64,000 nucleotides of DNA from Dermatemys mawii (Eukaryota; Chordata; Testudines; Dermatemydidae): NCBI GenBank assembly GCA_007922305.1, contig ML677333.1:11661733-11725732 (forward strand), written 5' to 3'. The position numbers were made by a program, and so were the translations under genes. The notes under the pieces were generated by a model that did no database searches, was not told where the DNA came from, and was given only the letters and a program-made list of their open reading frames with translations. Of this stretch, positions 36,520 through 49,700 are shown in pieces (position 1 is the stretch's first letter; each line of letters begins with the position of its first letter).

Positions 36520-37429
36520 TTTCTACATATACTGCAGTGTAGTGCAACAAAGACTTTTGTGAAGGCCTGCATAATTACAGTACATAATTTCAAGTTTTAA
36601 TGCAGAGACTGAATAAGCACTTGGAAGAAGAACATTATGTATCCATCAGATCATTAATAAAACAATGCATAAGCCTAATGTATTAAAAAAATACAACCCT
36701 GAATCAAGGCTATTTAAAAAGGGGAAGCTATTCTGCCTATGAATGCTTTCCCATTACTGGTGAATGAAACCACAGAAGTGCAATCAGAGGGCAGCAGTGG
36801 TACTCAGACGGGAAATGCGTCTTTGTCCCCATAGAAACCGTCAGGGAAACCCATGAAAAACAATACCACTCTGAATTTCTTATCAATATGCCATTCATTA
36901 CTTGACTGCATTCAGACTTTGCTCTTCAGTAATGTAACAAAACCTGATCAATTAAACCTCTTCTAGAAGATTCTTCAATGTAACCTCCTGAGTTGGCATC
37001 CGTTCCTGGCAGACAGCTTTGTTATCATACAGCCTACACTTTTTCACAGTGATTCACATTATTCCTCCCTGCAGAGTTTGGGGATTTCTGACAAATCACT
37101 ACACTGCCTTTTAACACAGAAGCCAGAGCCACAAAAACTCTGCAATCACACTCCAGCTTCACTCATGTTCTCCAAAAAGCAAACAGAATTTCCAGAACTA
37201 GAAGCAGTGGAATTATTCAGAGGCCTCAAAATTCATTTCCACCATTAAAGAAAAAAACTGAACATTCAGACACACTGCGAATGAAAGAGCATCTCTGAGG
37301 TGCCCGATAGTCAGGAAGGCCATGTGTGAAGGGGTGATTAGTACAGCATCTGTTTCTTACATTTCTCCAACACAGTGTATACGGACCCTGACTTCTTGGC
37401 TGCAGCAGCTGATCCTAGCACTAACATTT

Positions 37430-37505
37430 TAGGAACATAGGGACTGCAATACTGCACCAGGCCAGTAGTCCACCAGTAGCCACTACCGGCTGCTTCCAAG
37501 AATGG
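37430..37505 (-). repeat. short CR1-type fragment
   Basis: AGGAACATAGGGACTGCAAT... CCAGGCCAGTAGTCCACC resembles the same repeat as at 54262 and 63465. Only about 75 bp are recognisable. Confidence 0.5.
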
Positions 37506-38688
37506 GGCAAGAAACTACTCTCACTTCTGACTTGGTAGGTACATTGTCCACTTGCTAATCCAACATTGTTGGGAGTGGGTGTTCAGGAATGACACTAATT
37601 TAGCCAGTAGCTCTGTGCTCCAAGAAATCAGAAAGCAATTTCTATTGTCATCTGTTCACACTGTAGAGTTATGCACTAGAGAGCAAACCAATGTCAAAAG
37701 ATTACCTCTTCCATCCGAAGACTTGGTCCTAGGTCAGACCACACAGACAAGACATCCACATGACCACGTCACAGGCAACATCATTCTGGCTGAGGACAGA
37801 AAGGCATTTCCTTTGGCCCCCACAGACCTGGCTCTCGCTGGACAGAGACACTGTTGTTGAGCCACACTCTTTCCCCACTCCAGGGACAGTGACTACTCAG
37901 GCAGGATCTAGAATTGCTCCCACCTAGCCAATAATCAAGTCCAATCAGGGTAATTCAGTAGCAGCTCACTATAAAAGGTAAAAATTGAGCACGAACTGAC
38001 TGTGCCACCAGATCTGTGAGAAAATGCTGGCACTGCTCACTATTCTCTGTAGCTAACTGACTACCGTAAATAAGAGAAAAGAATCTCTTCTAAACAAACC
38101 AGGCCAGCAGTTTGAAGTGAATGTCTACTTTAGATACACACACTATTAAATCCCGATGTCTGGTAAAGTGAGCATACCGTAATTTAGTTCAAAATTCATC
38201 TCTGCACCAAGGAGCTTGATAACCTCTTCCCTCTCCCTGCAACAACTCTGCAATGGAGTGCAGAAGGGGAAGTGTTGCATTCTCAGTATTAATCCTCCTT
38301 CTTCCCCATGTCACAGAGGCCTTTCAGTAGGGATTAGGCTTCACAGTGAAGGCACAGGCTGGCAGCTCTCAGGCCCACTGGCCTGACCCCACACCAATCC
38401 CACAGACTGCGGCAAGTAAACTCTCATTGATGCTGTCAGAATGAACATACCCGCTTTCATCCTTGGCACAATGTCCCCATGTGTTTCCAAGGGGGAGGGG
38501 GCTCAGACCATGCAGCTTTGGAGGATACTGGTTACCAAAGGAATGGAAAGATTCTCCCACCACCCCCACTATCATGCAGTGATGGGCACTGTGCAGAGTC
38601 CCCCACCATCCCCAGAAGAATGCCTCTGCAAGTGCAAACTTCAACCCAGTTGCTCAGACTCCAGGGTGATGAGCATGGCTTAGGAATT

Positions 38689-38771
38689 TAGGGCCAGACC
38701 CTTAGCTGGTGTAAAGCGACATAGCTCCACTAACTTCAACTGAGCTCACATCAGCCAAGAATACGGCCCAA
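38689..38771. repeat. palindromic MITE-like repeat
   Basis: TAGGGCCAGACCCTTAGCTG to AAGAATACGGCCCA with a near-palindromic core GCTCCACTAACTTCAACTGA. Same design as 16242-16302 and 42879-42970. Confidence 0.4.
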
Positions 38772-39298
38772 ATTGCCCTGCACGCAGGATAAACCCACAG
38801 GAGGGATGACGTGGCCCCACTATCTTGTTTGTACAGCATCTGAACAGAATTCCATTCAATGGTACTGTCTGTAAATGCATGCTGCAGTAGGAGTACCTTA
38901 TAATCCATCTGTCTGTGTCCTTATAGATTCAGGACACAAGACCTTCACTAAAGGGAATGCAGTTCCAGTTCTGTACTTTTCAAACTGAAGAGGATCTCAG
39001 TTTTTTTCAGGGAGGGATAAGACTTTGTTACAAAACCACAAGAATTCCATTATTTGATAAGCATCTGGGGATAAGGTGGTTACCTAAACTCACTTTTATC
39101 TTCCTTAGATTGCATTAGAGGTCAGTAGTTTTAAAAGACTCCACTTGCAACTCTATGCACCTGTATCCACCATGTTCTCCAGAGCCTTTTACACCAGCAG
39201 TGGCAGGAAGGAACAAAGGCAGGCTTAGTTTAGATAGCTGTCCACAAGGAACGAAGAACTAACCTTGAGTTTACTGCCTCGGGAGACACTAAATAAAC

Positions 39299-39530
39299 AG
39301 CCTGATTTTCAGAGGTGCCGAGCATCCAGCGCTTACATTGTGCAAAACTGGATCTATGTAAAACAGTCTGAGTTTTGAAAAACAGCTGGATTTTGGGTGC
39401 TCAAGTTGAGACGCTTTGCAAGAGGCTGTTTTTCACAAAACGCTGGGCGCTGCGGACAGCCTGAAAATCAAGTGCCTTTCAGGTGTCTCAAGCTGGCAAC
39501 CAAACACTAGACACTTCTGAAAATGTAGGC
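39299..39530. repeat. old interspersed repeat related to 10199-10392
   Basis: AGCCTGATTTTCAGAGGTGC at the left and AGACACTTCTGAAAATGTAG at the right form inverted ends; the middle has GGATTTTGGGTGCTCAAGTT as in the 10199 copy. Confidence 0.45.
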
Positions 39531-40144
39531 CATGCATATTAGCCAAATATTTATTTTGGGAAGTGGAACAAATGTCCAGTAATCAAAACTTGCAAGAGGG
39601 GGAGGGGAGAAATTAGTTACTATCGTCAACAAAAACCCAGCAGAAAGTCAGCAATGTAACGAGAACGTGACTGACTTGGATTCAAAACAAAATGCTGAGC
39701 AACGGTCAAAATTAAACAGTTCATTCAGGAATCTGCTGATGCAATGTTATCACCTCAGCACAAGGTGAGGGAGAATATGGTTCACGTCACTTGCTGACTT
39801 ATCTGAAACACCCGAAGAGAAGAGTGCCAATCGCCGGAGAGTGCCCGTAAATGACGCTTCATTCAGTCTACGTGCTTCAAACACAGCAGAGCGTGGAGGC
39901 ACCTAGGCACTGAAGAGTAACAAACCCCCTCAGAGAAATGGGTAAATAGCTGTGGAGGTGGGAATGATGGAAGATGGTCTCAGGAAGTGGGAGGGAGAAA
40001 GGGGGGAAAACGCCTTCCAGGTAGGGGTGGCACAGGTATTCCACAAGGCATAATCAACTCCTGTTGGAGGACCCAATCTTTTCTAATCACTGTCCGGTCA
40101 ATTTGGAGCTCTCATGCTCTCCCAGAAACCAGTGCTTCAGTACT

Positions 40145-40350
40145 GTGATTAAAACAGCCGAGGGGACTGCTGGCTTCTATTCCCAGCTTCTGTTACTCCC
40201 TCGTTTATAACCTGGGCCATATCACTTAACCACAATCATCACATTCACCTCTATAAAATGAGAAAGATATTTACCTACCTCACAAGGACATTTTGAGGCT
40301 TAAGACTAGTTCATTGGTTCATGGGCTTTAGCAAAGAGGCACTGTATAAA
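40145..40350 (+). repeat. MIR-like CORE-SINE
   Basis: ATATCACTTAACCACAATCA, ATAAAATGAGAAAGATATTT and CCTACCTCACAAGGACATTT match the order of MIR in plus orientation. Confidence 0.5.
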
Positions 40351-40891
40351 CATCTGGACCAAAAAGGAGGCATAGCAATCAAACGCCACAAAGAGCAAAG
40401 GGATCATGAACCTGGCTGCTGACAGAAGTTACTTAACTGTTCTGTTTTTCATTTGAAGTTTGATGAATGAGATTTACAGCCTTTCCATACACTGTCAAAG
40501 GCAAAATAATTAGAAAGAGCCTCAGTTTCTGGGTTGAAATTTGACCTAAGTTACACTATTTAATGCTACACCTAAACTGAGAGGAAAGGTTTAACGGGGG
40601 ACAACAGAGCAGCCTACAAAAGAAACCTACTTTTGTTTCAGCGTCTTTATTTTAGGAAAGCTGTGTTTACACAACTTCCATTGCTAAAACTGAAAGCTCT
40701 TTAAACAGTTTCCCTAACTTCTAGAAAGCTTGTTTGTTCACTGTGTGTTCTACGCAAGGTTAAAAGTTGTTAACACCAGAATTCAACCAGCTGACTGCAA
40801 TACAATTTGACAGGGGTGTGTGTGGAGGAAGCACGGTAGGTAGAATGGGGAAGAAATAGCACTGCCCAAAATAAGAGAAGATCTACACTTA

Positions 40892-41155
40892 GGGCAAGTC
40901 TACACTTAAAATACTGCAGTGGGACAGCTATGCTGTTGTAGTGCTTCAGTGAAGAGGCTACTATGCTAATGGGAGAGCTACTCCAATCAGCACAGTTAAT
41001 CCACCTCCACGAGAGTGGTAGCTATGTTGACAGGAGAAACCCTTCCGTTAACATAGCGCTGTCTACCCCAGAGGCTAGTAGAACCGCGTTCCTCGGGGAT
41101 GAGGGTTACAGTGGCATAGTTATGCCAAATATACATTTGTAGTGTAGCCCTGGCC
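40892..41155. mobile_element. Harbinger-like MITE
   Basis: 264 bp with inverted ends GGGCAAGTCTACACT and GGCCAGGGCTACACT (complement), flanked by TTA on both sides (40889-40891 and 41156-41158). A 3-bp TTA duplication is the PIF/Harbinger signature. No coding capacity. Confidence 0.6.
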
Positions 41156-42878
41156 TTAATAACCAGTAAGTATATAGCAAATTATCTCTCTGCTCCAACT
41201 TTCTGTGGGATCAGTTTTGCTGAGCTAGGATGCCAAAGAACAGAATTAGGTTACCTTAAAGCAGCATACACTAGCCCCAAGGAACTGAGCAGTTCCAGAA
41301 AACAAAAGAAAACTGCTCAGTGTACCAAATAAATACATACTACACTAGCACAGGCTTTCTAAATTAGTGGATTGTGCTGGATGTGTTGCCTTGGCATAGG
41401 ATGAAGTGTCAAGTTATATTTATTTTGATTAACTCTCACCTGCATGCAATTTCCCATATTTACTAGAAAAATAAGGAAAAATTACAATATCTGGAATACC
41501 AACATTATTTTCGTTTTCCCTATCAATAACAATGATTAATGTGCAAGATCCTTATGCTTCAAACATGATGACAGCTAATATTTTAATATAATTAAAGTGT
41601 TTAAAATGCTATAAAGCAATTAACAATTCCCTGACAGAAGTGTTACTTGTGTTAGGAAAGCCAATGCAAAGAGCATGCTACGTACACAGACTGATTTGAA
41701 TCTTAAATCTTTAATGTGGCTCCTCCTGGAACAATTATGTTTTATATAAAACTGAGGAATTGCTTTAATACATATACAGCAATACTGGGCACACAGCTAG
41801 CACACACAGTCCAATGATGACGCTACCACTCTGACAACATTTGCGGGAGAAACAGCTGGGAGAACTGCACATTTTCTCTGCCTATAGACACAGAGTATGC
41901 TGCTAGGTCAGTTTATAGGAGAAAAAAATATCTCATGACATGAGCATACATAAAGCTTCACAAACCTATAAAAACCACCTGCCTGTCTGTGTGTCTCTCC
42001 CCCTCTCTCTGTGAGTAAGAGGGAGAAGTGATATTTCACATCTTGTGCTGTTAGTGTGTTTCAATTATTTTTGTGATATTCTACAGCAGTCCATTTTAAA
42101 AATTAAAATGTAAGAACAAGATTTTAAAATGTGCACGGCACCCAACAGAGCTCCCAATTACAAAAATAAAAAGTTGGTCAGCTCCTACATGGAAGCTGAG
42201 CTGTTCTGAAAGTCAACCCTGAATTTTGTATCACAAAGTCACAGCTATCACTACGTAAACAGATGTGCAGCTGCTCTCTAACCCAACCTTACTAAGTGTT
42301 TCCACCCACACAACAGCATCTTAAATGTCTTTACTTCTTCAGAGATGAGGTATGAATTTAAAAGTCTAACTTTGAAATCCCAACATTAAACTCAGTCCAT
42401 TCACCCTGACAATTTGTATTTGAAAAGGGTAAATTAAATGCAAAATTAAATAAAAGTTAGATTGCATAGTTTAAATCAAGAAACGCAAATGTACTATTGT
42501 ACTCTACTGTAACATTAAACCTTACTGTGCATATCTGTATATTTCATAGAATTCAATTAACAATGCTCAAATACCTAGGCGCTCAAAGCTGGATAAATTA
42601 ACACAGCTGTAAGACCCTAGGGCCGGATTTGCAGAAGTGCTAAGCCCCCAAAACTTCAAATGAAGTTGACGGATGTAATAACCACTGGGGAAAAATAAAT
42701 CTAACACTCTTCCCATTTTTTGTTTAATTTTAACTGTGCAACCGTAATTTTAGATTATGAGGTCTTTAAACTGAATCCTAAGCACAACGTGTGCATACTA
42801 GAGAGTGTGTGAAACTTAATGCACCATCACATTCTAGCTTTGCTTTAGGATATCACCAGATTGTCATTAATGGAAGTA

Positions 42879-42970
42879 GGGCTCAATCCTATGTGGTGCT
42901 GAGCACCTACAACTGCCACTGAGGTCAGTGGGAGTCAAGGTACTCAGTACACCTTGTTGGATTGAAACCC
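42879..42970. mobile_element. palindromic MITE with TA flanks
   Basis: 92 bp from GGGCTCAATCCTATGTGGTG to TGGATTGAAACCC, nearly palindromic around CACTGAGGTCAGTGGGAGTC, flanked by TA at 42877-42878 and 42971-42972. Confidence 0.5.
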
Positions 42971-43402
42971 TACATCTTTCTAATGTATAGCTGTTAGATC
43001 CTTACCCTTTGTGAAACTAAGGTTCCAGCTGGGCATGTTTGTAATATAACTTCAAATGTTAGGACTTGGTGTATTCCTAGACGTCCTTTGGCCCAAAGAA
43101 GAGAGTGGGCAAAAGTATCTCTGAAATTGATTTTTTTTTTTTTTTTTTAAGTACTGGCTATATGCTTTGGAAAAGTAAGAGTGAGTGAGTGTAAGATGAA
43201 TTGCAAAAACAAACATGAAAACAGGAACAGAAATCTGTGCAGAAGACCCCAATTAAACATGTTGGGGAGGGAGAGAGAGGAGAAGAGAAGCCCAAGTTAT
43301 TTAGCAAACATACAATTTTACACTTTTTTTCCTCCAATTTGCCTCCTCTTACTTCCTGGTTCATTAGAAATGTCACACACAGCAGCTATCTGCGACACTC
43401 AA

Positions 43403-43497
43403 AATACCATGCATTTCAAGAAGGCTGCTGGTTTCTGTGATGTTTCTCAGAATGCAACATCACAAGCACCAGCAGCCTTGTTGAAATGCCTGGTATT
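43403..43497. repeat. strong hairpin in TRIB2 intron 2
   Basis: Arms of 42 bp (43403-43444 and 43456-43497) with 37 of 42 positions complementary and an 11-nt loop; the pairing continues weakly beyond both arms. The arm text is AATACCATGCATTTCAAGAA... It could be a MITE, a foldback element or a small-RNA precursor; nothing in sequence decides. Confidence 0.6.
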
Positions 43498-45427
43498 CTG
43501 GATGTCAAGGAATGACGCACTCTGCAACATCTTCAGTGAATGAGGAAGTTGCAAGAAGATTTTAAAGAGAGTAAATACAGCAGCAGCAGACTGAAAGTGA
43601 TGATTGATTGCTTTCTGATGGTTTGGTGCATGTGAAGAAAAATAAAAATAGAATCTAGTTCTTCTACTTCTGCCTTTCACTATCTGTTTCACCTGACTGT
43701 GTCTCAATTTATTCAGATGAGAAATGGTTAGAATACATTTAATGTTTTTAAATCACTCAGACACTTGGATGAAAATTAATTTTCTTATTACTGGCATAAA
43801 AATAACTAGCAACAGCCTTTTAACCTCTAAGCATATGGTATTTTAAAAATCAGAAGAGATTCTCTTTTAGTTAATAATTGATTATTGTTAACATTAAGTG
43901 GAGAGTCAAAAAACAAAGCCGTTTTATTGTAGCACACACCTAGGCTTTAGTCTGGTGGCTTAGGAGGCAAATCCTGGGAAGCATTTAGTGCAGGATTTCC
44001 AAAAGGCAAAGTTCCATAGTAACTCTGCTCCCATTGATCAACACCCGACTGACTACCATATATAACCACAGATGTTGTGAGCACATTATATTCTCTGTGC
44101 AAATTTTTTTTTATTAATATAGAGTAAAAATGACATTGCCAATATAAAATACTATATGTAAGCTTTCTTACTATACTTCTAAACTAAGCCTCTATGTACT
44201 ATGATTATATAATACTTATTAATAATAAAATAGTGACCCAAAACAAAAACCCAATTGTTCCCACTTTGCACTTATCTCAGACTGGACACAATGTTAATCA
44301 CTAGTGCCCCTTTCCCTTAAGTTCCCGGTGATGGAGCTTGTAGGTCTTATGTATTGCAGTGGTGGGGAAAAATGGGGAACAACTATTTGTTTCTAAATAA
44401 CTGTTTATATGGGAATTAAATAGGAAAATATTTCAGTTTTTCTTAGGTTTTATCAAAAGCCTGTTTTTACAAAATTTAAATTCGAGTTTTAAGTTGACCA
44501 TACCCATAAAACTCTAAATAGAAAAAGAGAAAAAGTTTCTATTCTTCATGGTTGAGAAGAAACTTCCAAATCTGAATAGATACAGCACTGTGTTCCTCAG
44601 CCTGCAGATGGATCTCCCAAGTGCCTCTCCTGCTACTCATAGCTTTCCTGAACAGCCACAAACATGAAACTGACAAGATACTGACCTATTCCATTAAAAC
44701 AATTCAAAATCCTGTGCACAGCAGTGAAAATACCAATTTCACTCTACTACAGCTTGACTAGAAGAACAGGCAGACACAACAGAATCGCGGGACTGGAAGG
44801 TTAGAGAAACAGAAAACTAAGAAGTGACTCTGGTGTGGAGAAAGAGAACTCTCCCAGGAGCCGACTAAAAGGCTTCAAACTAATCAGAAGTCTATCAGTC
44901 AGCACTGATTTGAAAGAAGCAGCCCCCTAAACAGGGTTAAGGACAGATTACTGGGAATAACACCCTCCCAACCTCTTTCCAGAAGCTGGGGGATCAATAG
45001 TGCACTTCTGAGCAGACTGTTGCCTCTATGCTTTTGGTGTGGCCCCTCCATCTCTTGGATCAGCCTACAGCTAAGTAGGCATAAATCCTCTGCGTGAAAG
45101 AAAAAGGGGAGGGGGAACCCCAAAACAATACACATCATAAAAAAGGAAAGAAAAGCACAAAGCTCCACCTCTCTCCATTCCCTTTTCCTTTAAACCCTTT
45201 TAAGGTCACCTTCAAGTTTAATATTTCTCCCATGTTCTACACTGCTCCCGAAGGGCTCAGTGAGGTGTGAGAAGCCACTACTGAAATGCATGATGGAACA
45301 CAATTAATGGGAACTGGCAGACATAGGGAAAGGATTCGAACCTTCAAGGGCCTGAAGTCTGCTACGATATCCCCTTCAGCTACTTATATTCAGAACCATC
45401 TCATCACAAAAGCAAGGAGATACGAAG

Positions 45428-45430
<3 letters not shown>

Positions 45431-45458
<28 letters not shown>

Positions 45459-45469
45459 CAAACAAACAA
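45431..45469. repeat. (CAAAA)n/(CAAA)n simple repeat
   Basis: An A-rich run with regularly spaced C in TRIB2 intron 2; it could be the A-rich tail of a lost retroelement. Confidence 0.9.
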
Positions 45470-45834
45470 GTCGGTCCTCCAAAACCAGCACTACAACAAC
45501 TCTGCTCCTTACGCGGGCCACCCACCAAACAGCGCCCGAGTCTAACTTTGTTGCTGTCACATGACACAATACTATCACTGCACTCTCCTTGCCCCCTCTG
45601 GTCATAAACGGCATTAACAACACAGAGTTCTCAAAGAGTCAGGGCTCTTGTCAGCTTCAATCCCCCTCCTGGTGGATCTCCTAAGGCCAAATCCGATGTG
45701 GAGCTCAGGGCCCTGAGCTGTAAGTGAAGTCAGTGGAAACTCTCGCTGCTTAGCAGCTTTGAAAAATCAGGCCTCTTGAATCTCTAAGTTGAGCACTCAC
45801 AAGTTGACACACCCAACCACCACGGACTTTTTAT

Positions 45835-45930
45835 GTAAATGCAGGCCACGCAGGAAAGTTTGTGCCGAACAGGAGAAAACAGACCTCCCAGTGCAGTGCC
45901 TTAACCACTAAGCCAATTCTTCCCTCCTCT
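45835..45930 (-). repeat. MIR-like fragment
   Basis: About 95 bp ending CTTAACCACTAAGCCAATTC, the complement of a MIR 5' end. Weak. Confidence 0.35.
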
Positions 45931-46457
45931 CCTCTTAGGAATGGACAGCTACTTTAGTCTCCAAATCCTACAGATCTTGGGGATCTGCCACAGGGCCTCT
46001 GCATTCTCTCCTCCATGTACACAACCTGACTCTGTGCAGCCAGCCTCTTCCTCCAGAAGCCAATCCCTAATCAGGACAATAGGGATTCCACAGTGGAGAC
46101 AGGTGGAGGTTCTGGAAACAATACTAAATGTCCATACTACTTGGCTCCCAAATCCTCACATAGTTGGTACAGGACAAGCATACCCACTTCAAATATGGCT
46201 CCCCAACTCCAAGGACGGAACAGTAAAAGCGCCTGAGGAAAGGAGAGAAACTGTCCCAAGCAAAACATTTCCTTACCAGGCTTCCCTGCACGGATCTGCA
46301 GGGTTTTTTCCTCATCAGCCATAGAGAAATAGGGTTACAGTAACAAACACAGTGCAATATTAACCTGAATCTAGAATTTGCTGGCTGTAGAAGAGCAAGA
46401 AGAGAAACTAACCCACTCAAACATCCATCTCAAGTCCAACATGCAAAAGATTCTTAC

Positions 46458-46750
46458 CGTTCTTCATCCTTAAAGATAAATTTTCGCAGTTTGAGATCCC
46501 GCAATACCAGTCCACCATCATGACAGTGTGCAACAGCAGAAGCTATTTGGTAGAACAGTTTGGCTGCCTCCTCTTCTTTAAGCTTCTTGCAGGTACGAAC
46601 AAAAGAATGCATGTCCCCATAGCCTCTTTCAAAGAACACGTATGCTTTTGTCTCCCCAAGAATTATTTCAGTAATTTGGTTGATACTGTTGTGTGCAGGT
46701 AGACAAAAACATGGCGCTAATGACTCTTGGTAGCAACCAATGTCAAATAC
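46458..46750 (-). CDS. TRIB2: TRIB2 exon 2 (N-lobe and catalytic-loop part of the pseudokinase)
   Basis: Middle exon, 293 nt, encoding residues 91-187 and the first two bases of codon 188. The acceptor is TTTTGTAG just above 46750 and the donor is CG/GTAAG below 46458. The segment [10 protein letters not shown] (171-180) is the Tribbles version of the catalytic loop and keeps the lysine at 177. The stretch before it (alphaC to alphaE, including [20 protein letters not shown]) is typical of the family. Phase is 0 at the 5' border and 2 at the 3' border, which joins exactly to exon 3 (CG + G = Arg188). No stop or frameshift. Confidence 0.97.
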
Positions 46751-49700
46751 CTACAAAACAATGAGAGTAAAACAAGGGTTAAAGACAGTGTAAAGGTACA
46801 AAGTGATAGTTATATCTGGTACTCAGCACTGTACAGAAATATTTTGTTGTGTATGTACATTGCTTTTACAACTCCGCTTGCTGTGTGTGGAATTGTCAGA
46901 TGTGCATTTGTGCACGGTGTTGGGGAAAAAAACAGCCCAGAGACTATATCTCCTTACATGGAAGGGAATACTAAGCTAAGTAGTGGGTTTACTCCAGAAG
47001 TAATATTGAGTCTTCAAGCCATTCACACTATGTGATTAAACCCAAATTGTAATCTACATTATGGTTTGAGGGCCATGGTTATATGTAAAGATGTCAGGCC
47101 TCAAAAGTAATCAAATTAACCTTCTGTTTGAAGAAATCCAACTAAGACCTCAGAGACCATGAGTAACCTGTGGATACTTGTGCTTAAAGAGATCTTGTCA
47201 AACTAAAGCCAATAAATCTCTTTACCTATTTTACTAACTCCTTAAAGCCTTAACATTTTTTCCATGTTTAAAATCAAATTTGTCACCAGTAATATTGTTT
47301 ACTTCCTCTCACTTATGTTCATGACTGACAAGAAAATCAGAGAAGTTAGTTTCACTTTCACATTCTGAGTTTTGCAATGGCTGTGTTTCAAAGGTCAGAA
47401 ACACATTATGGAAATACTGGTTTTAGACTTTATACAAGCTTTCTTTTAAAAAGCAATTAAATTTTGGGGCAAATATAATGGAGTATCCCTTTAAAAGTTG
47501 ACTGTTGCTCTAACAGTAAGCAGGTTATCAGTGATCTTGTGAATGGGCTATAAAATGCATAAAGGATCCTGGGAAATCCAAATATAAATGTTACTATAGT
47601 CTAGCGATTATGAATGAATCAGTATTTGAGTCAATTAAAAATTTAAAGCAGTAAAAAGATTCCATAGAGAATAATGGAATGCTTACACTTTCTTACTGCA
47701 GAGCAACAGATGACAAAGAGTGTATTATATTATACTATTATACTGCCCCAGATGCATTGTAGGGTACAAAGGGTGAGTTTTTCCAGCACCAGAGAAACAC
47801 TATTACTGTCTAACACACTCTGGCTGACCCAGATTTCAAGAAAGTAATCTGGTCCCACTAGAGATGTAACTGGCTACTCTTTGTATTGTTTTAGTTAGCA
47901 ACACTGAGAGAAGCTGGTATGTCCTTAAACCAAACGCCCATTAATATGATTGTTTTTCATACCCTAGCCTGCCTCCTTGGGGGGCAATCACTGTCATTTC
48001 CTCTGAAGCTTTAAAAGCTTGTAAGACTAAAATCTTCTAACATAGTTCAACAGCGATTTATAAAAAGCTTCTAAAACAAACTAAGGTTTTTAAGGCTTCA
48101 GAGCACAGCTTTGACAAATTCCTTCTCCAGAAGAGATTCCAAGATGGTAGAACGCTTGACAAAATGCGACCAAAAAAAAAAAAACCCACCTTACCTGTGC
48201 TGCTCTACTCCATCACAGACAACAGTCATTCAGACAGGCAGATGCCCAACAACCCCAACTCATTTTATGAGGGAAGATTAGCATCAAGGGGTTCTGGTGA
48301 CATGATAAACCACAAAGGCAACACTCAGGGTTTGTTACTAAAACCCCACTGCATAATTCATTCCAGAGAGAAACTCACTGACACTTGGATCTGTGCTGAG
48401 GTCTCAAAAATTTAATAACTAACACATTAGAAGTGTTAAAAAGTAGCTGCCATAACACTGAAAAAGGACTTCCATACCCTCCCAGTATTCTAACTGTCTT
48501 CATTTGAAATACCATTTCCACAATTCTTATTCAACTGTAGTGTCCTTTAAAAATAAAACCCACCAACCATCACCTATGGTATACACTTCCATTCTGCGGG
48601 AACATTGATCAAGTAGGTCCCTAATGTAAGGCAACAGCCCATATGTGTTTTGTTTCTTTAAAGTACTATCATACTGTCACTATCCAGACGTGGTAGGTTT
48701 TTTTTTTTAAATAAAGGGCTTTTTTGTAGTCAACCTATGAAATATCCCTGGACTCAGTTCAACACACAGTTCAATAAACAGCAGTTTGATTTAGTTCTGG
48801 GTAGCAAGAGGAAGTGAGCAGACACCATTGTTCAAATGCCACTGAACCTAGAAGCAACTAATGGCATCTGTACAGTTGATGTTCAGATCCATTTGGTTGC
48901 ACCCAGTATGAAGATGTGTGTGCTATCTCACCATATGCCCACACAAGCAATTAGTTAAGACTGTCTCATTAGGATACCAGACAGTAAAACTTGTTAGCTT
49001 TGTGAACAGGGAGGATATTTGTCAAATAGGAGGCATGCTACTATGGAGTGTTTTAAAGTATGCATTAATTGAGGTAAATTTAGGAATGTGATCATTCAGT
49101 TAAACTAGAGATTCAAGGCAAGGTAGATATTTTCAGGATACGGATGACAAGCAGAGGCTCACACTTTTGAAGAAAATTGAATGGTGTTAAGGTTTTTTAA
49201 AAAACAAGCATCTCAATGGGAAAACAAAACAAATTCACCCTCTGAGGAACTGAAATTTTGCTGCAGTCTGCCGTAAAAATATCCTGAAACACTGCAACAC
49301 TTGCAGCTAAGGGAGAAAAAAACTTGCTAAAAATAATGCACAGCAATGAAGTTACTACTGGCCATGCAAGTTTTTGTATATTTTCATGCAGAGAAGCAGC
49401 AGGATACCCTTACTTCATAAGACAATGAAACTCCATATTCTACTGTAAGGAAATGGGGCTTTCATTCTAGAAGTTCTATTTCAACTTGTATTTATTTTGG
49501 CAACATAATGCATGCATTTGTACAACATGTAATATCACTCAGCTTCCATGGACAAAAGACTTCTTTATTTTTTCCTAATAATCAAGTGTAAACTGAATTT
49601 TCATTAAAATCAGGGTTTATGACTCATAATTGGGGAGTCCATTTATATTATCCTCTGAATCAAAATCTTTTGCAAATAGATGCAAGCAGTAAATTAGCAC

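Larger units (their letters stand above)
30746..46457 (-). other. TRIB2: TRIB2 intron 2
   Basis: GT-AG intron of about 15.7 kb in this assembly; its true length is uncertain because it contains the 400-N gap. It carries most of the gene's repeats: two palindromic Penelope-like copies, a C-rich hAT element, a Harbinger-like MITE, TA-flanked MITEs, a MIR-like SINE, microsatellites and a strong hairpin, all listed separately. Between them (for example 36540-37430, 37510-38680, 38790-39290, 41170-42870, 43500-45420) I see only unique-looking AT-rich DNA. Confidence 0.85.

Noticed and set aside
46454..46639. Separate short protein with kinase-like text
   Set aside because: It is the part of TRIB2 exon 2 that begins at an internal ATG; the exon extends to 46750 and splices on both sides.
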